From an uncultured Anaerococcus sp. (lineage in GTDB: Bacteria > Bacillota > Clostridia > Tissierellales > Peptoniphilaceae): 17,035 nt of DNA. The stretch's first letter is position 1. Each line of letters starts with the position of its first letter. The notes beneath the pieces were generated by a model that was not told where the DNA came from, did no database searches, and was given only the letters and a program-made list of their open reading frames with translations. Position numbers and translations under genes: made by a program. The stretch is taken from NCBI GenBank assembly GCA_902465755.1, contig CABQOK010000007.1, positions 1 to 17,035 on the forward strand, in the 5' to 3' direction. Shown in pieces: positions 5,647-15,800 of this stretch.

Positions 5647-5668
5647 CTTCAAACCATAAGAAATTCAA
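5638..5668 (-). promoter_or_regulatory. Promoter of the antisense RNA
   Basis: Read on the minus strand: TTGAAT (5668-5663), a 19-base spacer and a perfect TATAAT (5643-5638). The spacer is longer than ideal. The -10 is otherwise convincing and correctly placed to yield a short antisense RNA ending at 5563. Confidence 0.5.
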
Positions 5669-6016
5669 TATTCTAAAAATATATCTATATAACTCAACTA
5701 TTCAAAACCTTTATCTATTTTCAAACTTATAGCTCTATCGAATAAATTGATTTAATTAGTCATAAAGTACTTATATTAGATCCTTCAAATTCAACAAAGC
5801 GTAGCTACAGGAAATTTCCAGTCTATGACGATATGTAAATATCAAAGAACAACTTATCTAAATAAATTCCCAATACCCGAGATAAGGGAATTGTTATAAT
5901 CAAATAAAAGTAAATCACATCCTTATCCTTATGGCGAGCGAAATCGAGACATCTCAATGCTGTTTCTATTATATAAAGAGAAGCTAATCGAAATGGAGAC
6001 ATCTAGTAAAAAAATT
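5669..6016. other. Gene-free stretch: AT-rich spacer then repeat fragments
   Basis: No gene seen on either strand. About 5669-5810 is AT-rich sequence with no recognised element. From 5818 to 5920 it resembles the middle of block B (a GTAAATATC-x-AAGAA-type phrase and AATACCCGAG). GTCGA/ACATCTC motif copies follow at 5932-5956 and 5986-6008. Confidence 0.55.
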
Positions 6017-6251
6017 TCCACCTCGACAGAGCTTCCACGAGGAAGCGACGAGAGGTCTCCAGTCTACGATGACATGTAAATATCGAAGAATAAATTATCT
6101 AAGCAACTATTCCAATACCCGAGACATCTCCACAAGGTCGAAATAAGGGAAAACTGGTGCTACAAATAACAGTAAGGGAAATAGTTCCCTTATATCTAAT
6201 GGGCCTGGCCACAATGAATGATAGAGAATTGATGGCAGCCCTTAATCGAGG
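6017..6251. repeat. Repeat block B, copy 2
   Basis: The second copy of the block at 342-602, somewhat shorter. The start (TCCACCTCGACAGAGCTTCC), the GGTCGAAATAAGGGAAA element and the 58-base end ATATCTAATGGGCCTGGCCA through CTTAATCGAGG are nearly identical to copy 1. Here it runs directly into block A copy 2, unlike the left copy, where block A comes first. Confidence 0.75.
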
Positions 6252-6346
6252 GAGCCCTCGTCATGGGCCACTATTTTGCAAAGCAAAATAGTGCAGTATC
6301 CTTTGTTAAGAAATAACAAAGGATAAAAGAACGATGACTATCGTTC
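6250..6346. repeat. Repeat block A, copy 2 (hairpin cluster)
   Basis: The second copy of the block at 211-306. It includes hairpins CGAGG/CCTCG (6247-6260), an 11-bp stem with an AAA loop (6269-6293), ATCCTTTGTTA/TAACAAAGGAT (6298-6324) and a perfect GAACGAT/ATCGTTC (6329-6346). One stem pair is C-G here and T-G in copy 1, and the palindrome loops differ, so structure is kept while sequence drifts. Confidence 0.75.
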
Positions 6347-6700
6347 AAAGTTAATAAGATAAAGGTCAAATGTTCTTGACCTGAATCCGCAAACTGACAC
6401 CGAAGGTGGCATCTCGAGCTTGTCGAGAGATCTATTCAATTTACCTACCGTCGAGCGGAGCGAAGCGAAGCGAGATATCTCATAGGGGCTTTAACTTCCC
6501 TTATGTCGATCAAAGCCTTAATGTCTCAATTCTTTCCTTATATAGCCCGTCAACACATCTCAATTTTTACCAATTTCAACTATTGTCCCAAAATAAGCAA
6601 AAACCCCAACATTTTATAACATAAACACAAACATTATGAAACATTTTTTAGATATATTGGGTTTTTTAAAAATATATATAAAATTCTTCAAAAACTCTTG
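6347..6700. other. Gene-free stretch: repeat motif copies, then AT-rich DNA
   Basis: No convincing gene. GTCGA-type motif copies are at 6394-6430 (including the hairpin TCTCGA/TCGAGA, 6412-6428) and 6450-6487, the latter with an expanded GGAGCGAAGCGAAGCG core. From about 6560 the sequence is AT-rich and leads into the adhesin promoter. The 72-codon open frame at 6406-6624 lies in the repeats and has no ribosome binding site. Confidence 0.55.
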
Positions 6701-6702
6701 TT

Positions 6703-6731
6703 TTTATTTTGTATTTAAGTTAGAATATAAT
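6703..6731 (+). promoter_or_regulatory. Possible promoter of the giant adhesin gene
   Basis: A perfect -10 TATAAT (6726-6731) with a poor -35 TTTATT (6703-6708) at 17 bases. It predicts a leader of about 115-120 bases. The leader holds a small hairpin, AAGTGA/TCACTT (6810-6827). Activation by a regulator is possible given the weak -35. Confidence 0.35.
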
Positions 6732-6829
6732 TAAGAAGGGTACTAAGATTTGAAATAGAATTTAATATCCAAAAGAGAAATTATTTGTATTATATTAGCT
6801 TGAAAGATGAAGTGAACCCTATCACTTTA

Positions 6830-6841
6830 GCAAACTACCGT
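6830..6841. repeat. Repeat fragment in the adhesin leader
   Basis: GCAAACTACCGT occurs exactly at 25-36, 633-644 and here. In the first two places it is the entry to a GTCGA/ACATCTC motif; here it leads straight into the ribosome binding site AAAAAGGAG (6842-6850). It suggests a repeat boundary lies at the gene's leader. Confidence 0.45.
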
Positions 6842-6855
6842 AAAAAGGAGATATC

Positions 6856-9800
6856 ATGAACAAGAGAGCCAGAGAATTTATCGTAAAGCTATTTTCACTA
6901 ATAATAGCTATAACCATGTCGATACCTACCAATGTATTCGCCTCATCCGGCACAAAAAGGCCGAAAGAAATGCCTACTATCATAAGAATTGCCGATAGTG
7001 GTGGAGGGGAAGATACATATATTGAAGAAACGAGCGAAGACACCTACATAGAAGACAGTGGGGAAGTCTACAACGAAGATGTATTAGAAAGCGCACCAGC
7101 TGAGACTACAGAAGTCATAGAAGAAGCTCCACAAGAAGAAGCTCCTACCATAGCTGAGGAAGACCCTAGTAACTACATACTTAGCCAAAAGGCAAGGCTC
7201 AATGATAATCATGATGGAATAATCTATGATATCAAGTTAGCCAAGAAGGAAAAATCTTACCATAATCCTAATAACAAGCTAAGCCTAAGCCTAATGCTAA
7301 ACCCAAACCAAGCCCTAAAGGACATCAAGCTTACTAAAGTTGTAATCGATGGTAAGGAAGAGAAAAGAGAAGATAAGTCAAACAAGCAAGACGAGCTTCA
7401 CACACTAAATCTTAGTACACCAACTTTTGAAAACGAGATCACCTACACTGTAGAAGCTCCAATTGACAAGAAAGCAATCGATACAAATAAGCTCTACTCA
7501 ATGGATCTATCACTAGACATAGGTCAATTCAACTTAATTCTTCAAAGAATTTCCTACAAGTTCGTAGAATATGAAAAAGAAGATAAGAGTAAAGAGCTAA
7601 AGCTTACCCACATCAAGGAATCAGAAGATGCCCTAAGATCTATCTCCTACAAGAAGGACGATGGTGACGTGGATAAGGTAATCTACACTGATTACATCAT
7701 CTCCAAGGACAAAGGCGATGAAGAATCCAGAGTAAATGAGAAAAACAAAATCAACTATGCAATTAATCTAGAAAATCTTAAAAAAGAAGACACAGAAATC
7801 TCTCTTGACTACTACAAGGCAGATGATAAGGGATTCAATATACAGAAAGAATTCTCCACAAAAGTACCTTACCAAGAAAAGCTCGACCTTGATATCCCTG
7901 CTTCATATATCCTAAAACTTACCGTTACAAGCAAGACTGATAAGAATAATACCAAAATCGAAAGCCACAAGATAAATGGCAGAGAAGTCAAAAGCCCACG
8001 CTTTGTAAAGGAAGAAGAAAAATCCTCAGACGATGACGAAGAAGCTGCGAAAAAGGATGAAGAGGAAAAGAAAGCTGCTGAAGAAAAGGCTAAAGCAGAG
8101 GAAGCAAAAAAAGCCGAGGAAGCCAAGAAGGCAGAAGAAGCAAGAAAAGCCGAAGAAGCTTCTGCAGAAGAGAAAGCCTCCGAAGAAAAATCTCCAAGCG
8201 AGAAAGAAACCAAGGAATCTAAAGAAGAAACTAATGATAATCTTAAGGCAGAAAAGGAAGCTGCTAAGAAAGAAGCTAATAAGAAAGATGATCTTCTAAG
8301 AAACTTAAAGGAAGACTCTCCTACGAAAGAAGAAGAAAACAAAGCCAAAACCGAAGTCAAAGAAGACTCCAATCTATCCAAGGCAGACGCCGAACTAAAG
8401 GCCGCCCTCGCTGATAAAACTAAGGGAATAGAAGATATCCAAAATCTTCTAACAAGCCTAGGAGAAAAATACAAACTCACAAGAGAAGACCAAGCAAAAC
8501 TAATGACAGCAAACGACGCTGCCATCAAGGCTCTTGTAGAAAAAGACAGGAAAGAGAACTTTAGGACACTAAATTTAGCTGTATCTAATTCATGGGGCGA
8601 CAAAAAGTTCAACTTGAAAGCAACTATCCAGGTAAAGGCAACAGATAAGCTTCCTATACCAGAGAACCACTACTTTGATGTAAAGGTTGGTCCATATCTA
8701 AAAAAAGACGCTGATCAAGAGATAAACGACCTCTATCACGATGGCAAACTAATAGCAACTGGCAAATATATAGAAGAGGGCGACAACCACTACATTAGAT
8801 ATACTTATGTAGACAAAGTTACAGAAAACATGGATTTAGATATAGATCAAATCCTTGCCTTCGACACAGCTAATATAGGATATGCTAGCTCTGTCAACAT
8901 AGATATCAAGGTTGCACCGAAAGGTAATTCTGTCCAATCTATGCCAAGGATAACTGTAAGAAGAAACGATTCTTCACCAGTTGATTCAGGATACACTATT
9001 GTAGACCAAGGTGAAAGTCAATCAGGTACCTACCCTTACCAACTAAATTGGAGAACACTTTCTCAAAAACTAAAGGATAAGAATGGAAACTCTATTGATA
9101 AGATAGCTGAAGCAGATAAGGCAAAACTAACAGGGGCTTATGTAGAATGGGACATAGAGGTAGATACAGATAAGCTAATAGACACAAATAATAAGCTTGA
9201 TTTTGAAAAGTTGAACCTAACTGTCTTCGGTTCAGCCAATCAAGGTCTAAAGAATTTTAGATTCAAGGCATCAAAAGATAAAAAAGACTTAGATTCTACA
9301 ACAGATGACTATATTCTTTCAAGAAATATGGACGAGATTCTAAGCCAAGACACACAAATCAGTAAATCAGATCTTGGAGACAAATTATATATCAAGGTCA
9401 AGGCCCTAATAGATCCTGACCAAGTTCACGAAACTTATAATATAGGTTTTAGGATTAACCCTGACAAAAACTATATAGACAATCTCTTAACAGAGTACAA
9501 AGATAGATTTGACAGACTGCCTACTCCTATCAAATGGCTAAAGGGAGTAGATGATGCAGAAAGATTTGCAAAAGTTCCATTCAACCTAGTGGAAACAAAT
9601 ATTCCTGCAACCTTCTTTGGTCTAAATGACAGATTTACTAACGAGAGATTCTACTATGACAACACCAGAACTATAGTTGCAGATAGAAAATCTGATACAA
9701 GAGCTGACTGGTACGCCCTAGATCTTCTAAGACGTGGCGAGAGCCAAGACCCAGCCTTGGACAACCCTACCTTTGATACAAATAGCGTTCAAGAAGATCA

Positions 9801-12800
9801 AACTATCAAACCAAGAAAAGTTTACTTTGTACCACTAAAAGATGGTGGTTATAGGAGAACTACCCAAGCCCAAGACGTTATATTACCTAACGGTCAGTAC
9901 TACCCTGGCACCTTAGTCTCCTACGAATATATAAACGAAAAAGGTAAAAGAAACGACACCTACAACTTTAGGACACAACTAGAAGAGAAGAAAAAATATA
10001 ACGTAGATGAAGCCAATGATACAGAAGGTGGTAGTGTAAATCTATTTACAGAAAGGGTACCAGACCAAGCCTTGGTCAATGGATACCTAGCCTACGTTGA
10101 AAATCCATATCCAGTAATGCGTATCAACAAAAACTTCGATATGGTATCATGTTTCAACGATCGTATCAACGCTCCTGTATATGACGGATCCAAAGGAGTC
10201 TTCCTAGATATTCACGAAGACGTTTCAGGTGACTACCTTCTAAATAGACTTAATGAGTCCATAGGTAACAAATCTGGTGAATATAGCTTAAAATATCTTT
10301 TAACAAAGAATGTTAAATACAAAAATGAAGTTTACCTAAACGACGGTACCAAGACTCAGGGCCAAGCCATGGAAGAGCTTATGAAGAAAATTTACTTCTA
10401 TGGTGAAGAAGTCAAAAAAGAATACTATGAAGAAAATAATAATCACGAGATGCACAGGATGATAGAAGCATCCATGTACCAAAGGGTAATCCACCACTTC
10501 ACAGATGGTAAAGCTTTATCAAAAGATTATTTTGACGTTCCTTCAGACAACAACGTAGATGACTGGAAGGTAGAACACACCCTCCAAGGTAATCGTAAGC
10601 CTTTTCCACTACCAGGCTGGGAAGATTCCTTTGAAGGATCAGATGAAAAGAGAAAAACAAACGACGGTCTAAGAAGTCTAAAAGACAACGAAACAAGGAT
10701 TAGAAACTACCCACCAGTCCAATCTACCCAATATGCGATGGCAACAAGGCTTTATAACAAGGTTATAGCATCTTATAAAGATGGTAATGACTGGGACGAT
10801 GACAAGGCTAATTCAGTTAAGCTTGTATTCTACTCCCACACAGACACTGGAAAATGGCAAGAGCTAATCGCAGGTCGTGTCATGGATCCAATAGAAATTG
10901 ATAAATATAATAAGGCTGGCGAAAAGCTTGCTGGAGCTGAATTTAGATTTACCAATATCGATACAGGTGAAAGCAAAACTTGGACATCAACAGATGATGA
11001 CACAGTGAATAAACTCTACCTAAGACCTGGTAAATACAAAGTTCAAGAAATAAAGACTCCAAAAGTTGGAGGATACGAAAAAATCCAAGACTTCGATATT
11101 GAAGTAATTAGAAAAGAAATCCATCCAGACGACGGTCCATACAGGGCTAAGAAACTACCAAAAATCCATGTAAATGATGGATTTGAAACAGATGTAAAAA
11201 TAGATCAGGAAACTGTTCCAAAAGCAGCTGATGGTAAAACCTCTCTTGTAGAAATAAAAAAAGATGAGACCAACAATATCAAAGTCAAGGTTACAAATAT
11301 AGAAGACAACCTCGGTAAGCTTGAATTTGTCAAGAGAAATAAGTTTGTCAAACTTAATGGAGCAAAATTTAGACTAAGAAAAATAAACGCAAAAGATCTA
11401 AATGATGCTAAAAATAAATTCAAAACTCCAGATACTCTAACCTATGACAAAAAATACGATAAGGAATCTGCGGGTTCATATGGTGAGTTCAAATTCGACC
11501 AAATCCCAGCTGGTTTCTATGTATTAGAAGAAACAAAAGTACCAGAAGGCTACGAAAAAGCTTCACTCTACCTACTTCAAGCAGAGGAGAAAAAAGATAT
11601 TTCTGGCAAGATAATAGATGTAGAAGTAAGCTTTGTAGACGCAGATCTCGATACTGAGAAGGCCACAAGAGATGGAAAAGAAATCGACCTTCCTATAATC
11701 ATGAACGAGACCAAACAGACTGAGATCAAGTTTAGGAAGGTAAGAACCGAAAACCTAGATACTACAGAAGAACACCTGGGTTTAGGCGATGCTAAGTTTA
11801 GACTAATGTCTCTTGGCCTAATAGATGGGGACTTCTATCTAGAAGAAGACTACACTGACCACACAACCCCAACAGCAAGTACTGAAGATAAAATCGACGG
11901 TCAACAAGCCAAGGGTGGCGGTTACATTACATTCAAAGGCCTAAAACCAGGAACCTACCTCCTCCAAGAGCTAGAAGCTCCAAAAGGCTATAAGCAATCC
12001 ACACTTTACGGTTGGAAGCTTGTAGTAAGTGAAGTCAAAGAAGATGACGAAAAAGCAGGAAAGAAAAAAGGCGACCTAGAATATAAACTATACGAAGTCC
12101 CAAAAGAATCAGACCTTCAAAAACCAAATCTTACAGAGGTGCCATTAGCTTCCATAATAAATGGAAAGGATAGAGTTAAGGCCTTCCAAATAGGCAATGA
12201 CTCAAGAAAGATAGACGTACCTTTCAGTAAGTACAAGGGAGAAATCGTAACTGATGAAACTGGTAAAACAGAAGTAAAAACGACAGAACTTGGGGGACAA
12301 CTCAAAGGTAAGAACGGTGAGCCAGTAAGCTTCAATATATATAGAGCCGACTACTACGGAGCTATAATAGAAGCTAAGGATAAAGATGGAAACTATATTC
12401 CTTACAACAAGGAGCCAATCATCCAAGATGAAAAAGGAATCTTCCACCTTGAAAACCTAGAATTTGGTGGCTACTATATCCTAAGAGAAACAAACCCACC
12501 AGCTGCCTACAAGAAGGCTAATGATATCGTCCTAAAGGTAGAGGCAGAAGCCATTGCCAGCAGAGGAGAAATGAAACTAATCGTTAGAGACCCTAACACC
12601 AACGCCAAAACCGACCTCCACTCAGTATTTAAGGGAGTTGTCGACTTTGAAGAAAAGGCGCAATTAGGTAAATTCTCCATCAAAAAGGTTGGTAATGCTA
12701 TTGGCCACAAGGATAAAGACGGAAATCCTATAAGAGTTGGTCTAAGACGTGCTTACTTCAGACTCTATACAGCAAATGAAAAATACGAGATAGAAACAAA

Positions 12801-15800
12801 CGAAGCAGGCTACGCGAAAGAATACATCCAAAAGGTAACTCCTGGTGTGCCAATTACCAAGGATGATGGCAAGGGTGGTCAAACTGGAAAGAGCCCAGAA
12901 GAGATCGAAGCCGAAGCTCCTAACCAAGGTATAGTAACCTTCGACCAACTAAAACCAGGCTACTACGTCCTAGAAGAATACAGGGGACCAGCAGGTTACG
13001 AAAAAGATCCAGGCAAATGGTATATCCGTGTGGAAAAAGACGGAACAGTCAAGAAATACAGGGATAACCCAGCTACAAACAAAAACCCAAGGACATCTGA
13101 CTACTCAACTCAAAGTGTAAGATACCAAACCTTTGGCCTCGATAGAATCGAACCAATAGGCCTAGGAACTCTAATGAAATCAGTAAGCGGCCTAGAAATA
13201 TCTGATGAAAACACACCACAAAGTGTTGGAGCACCAATAACTGGTTGGCAAAATGTTGACCCTGCAAAGTCCGATGAGGAGAAAGTCTACACTGATAATA
13301 CACAAGGTAGAGTTGAATCCAAAATTATTTCTATAAATAAAGATGACGGAACTAAGGCTTATAGACAACAAATCCTTATTACTCCAAATAAAAAATCACA
13401 ACAATTCTTGGAATTGGAAAGATTTGACGGAACAGCAACTTTCAATTCTATAAAGGTATTAAGTGCAAAAGAAGTTGGAAAAGGCTCAACACTTGAACAA
13501 ATTAAGGGTACACCTAAATCTATCCCATACAAAGTGGGCCCATACGATAAAGATAATAATAATATTATGATAGCTAGATTTTCCACTAATGACGCTATAG
13601 AGAATCCTGTTTTAATAGAAGTAGAAGTTCCTTATACTAGTGGTGAAAGAATCGGTCTTATAGCGGGCTACTATCTTGACGGCGTAGGTCAAAAACGAAG
13701 AGCAAGTACCTATGCAAAAGGGTATGACAATGAAGATGCTATAAACAAAGAAACAACTTATAGTGTTACAATAGATAAAAATATAGTAAATGGTAGCGTA
13801 ACTGCTGATAAGTCCGAAAATCTAAAAGAAGGTGACACAGTCAACCTAACAGTTAAACCAAATGACGGATATATACTAAAGACCCTACTAGTAAACAATG
13901 AAGACAAGGCAGATGATGTTAATAATGGCAATTACCAACTTACAATGCCAGCAGCAGATGTAACAGTAAGTGCTGAATTTAGCGAAATCCCAGAACCTTC
14001 ACCAAACTCTTATACTATTACTACTATGCCAACAACTGGTGGTAAGATTAGCGTAAGTCCAAGTGGTAAAGTGGAAGCAGGAAAGAAAGTAACTGTTACA
14101 GTCACCCCAGACGACGGCAAAAAGCTAGATCAATTAAATATAAATGTCGAAAATGTTACTAAAGATGGAGATACTTACTCCTTCGATATGCCAGCACACG
14201 ACGTGACAATTTCTGCAAGCTTTGTAAATAAGACTATTGTCCCAACTGGTGATATGAATGTTAAGGCAAAATTCATCTACTCTAATGAAGAAAACGGCAT
14301 CGACACAAGCAAGAAACCACCTCAAGGATCTGCAGGAACCATTAGACTAGAAGTAAATAATAAACTTGGAGATCAAGACGATTGGCAGATAGTAGAAGGA
14401 AGTAAGACTAATGCTCCTTACGCCGGAACTGTTGATTTCAAGAACCTTGATGCTACAAGAGAATATAAACTTGTATATAGTAGAGATAGTGAAATAGCAG
14501 GTGGCTGGGGATCAGAAGTCAGAACAGAAATCCCAATAGACTTTAGTAAAGCAGGAAAGGACAAAACTGTAGTAGTAAATATCTCTAACGGTAATCTAAC
14601 AGAGATCTTTAACAAGGACGAGTCAGGATTTAGGATTCCTCTAAGAATAACCAAGGTAAACGAAAACAAGGCCGCCCTTACAGGAAGTAGATTTAGAGCT
14701 CGTAAGATTGTAAATGGAGATAGGACTCTTTATAAAGATGAGCTAGACGACAAAGGCAAAAAGACTGGAAGAATAATTCCAGAAGGCGAAGCTAACGAAA
14801 ACCTAAAATATGCCAAAGAAAAGTTCGACGCTACATCAGAAGCTACGGGTGAGCCAGGAGATAACTACTTCAGAGAACTAAGTCCTGGTATCTATGAACT
14901 AACCGAGATCGAAGCACCAGATGGAACTTACAAGCTACCAAAAGACAAAAACGGCAAGCCAATGAAATGGTACTTCAAGGTCTTTGTCTATGCGGGCAAG
15001 GAACCTAGTGATGCTGACTACATGGGAATCACCTTTGACTTCACTCATCAATTTACATCTAGCGATGATTTCAATATGGATGTAATAACTCCAGCTGAGA
15101 AGAATGATTTATTATTAAGAACAATCGAAGGTCTAGCATCTTCTAATGAGAAATTCGGTAAATATATCGAAGTAATCGAGGATGATGGTCGTTCCAAACC
15201 AGCCAGACCAGACGCTCCATACAAGGGAATCAACGATGCCCAAGTTACAAACTACAAGAATAGAACAAGCCTAAGCTTCTTCAAGAAAGATATTGAATCA
15301 TACCAAAACATAGCTGGTGCATCTTTCAGCTTGAAGAAAGTTAAGACTGAAATTAAAGAGAAACTTGTAGATGGAAAATTCGAAAAAGTTGAAAGAGTAA
15401 TAACTGACGAAAACAACAAGCCTGTATTAGATGACTCTGTCAGCAAGGAAGAGGGTAAAAGAGTTGAGCCATTTGACGAGGAAAAAGGATTCGCCATAGC
15501 CCAATCTGAGCTTAACCTCGGTGTAGAGTTTACTAATATCGAAGCAGGAACCTATATCCTAGAGGAGACAAAGCCTGCCGAGGGATATGCTCCAACTGAT
15601 TCCTTCCTCACAATCAAGTTCACTGAAGCAAAAGATGGTTCATGGACAGAGATTGTCAAAGGATACGAGAAAGGCAAAGATGGCAAGTATGTCGAAATGA
15701 CAGATAATAAGTTCTTCCAAACAAATAATGAAGGAAAACTTACAAGTATAACCAACGACAAGAACTACATCGACTTCAAATTCCAAAAGATCGAAGGTCT

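Noticed and set aside
6406..6624. A 72-codon plus-strand frame
   Set aside because: It begins inside GTCGA-type repeats, has no ribosome binding site, and its composition follows the repeats.
1..6700. CRISPR array
   Set aside because: Repeats are irregularly spaced, differ in length and sequence, and lack uniform spacers or nearby cas genes.
6805..6850. Possible cyclic-di-GMP riboswitch before the adhesin, suggested by a GCAAAC phrase
   Set aside because: Only the short phrase fits. The two-helix scaffold with its tetraloop and receptor is absent, and the phrase is explained by the repeat copies at 25 and 633.
8033..8299. An 88-codon Lys/Arg-rich frame on the plus strand
   Set aside because: It is a frame-shifted reading of the adhesin K/E/A-rich segment.
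7869..8612. A 247-codon open frame on the minus strand, rich in Ser, Ala and Leu
   Set aside because: It is the reverse complement of the K/E/A-rich part of the adhesin, where GAA and AAG codons avoid stops on the other strand. It has no ribosome binding site and shows no real protein character.
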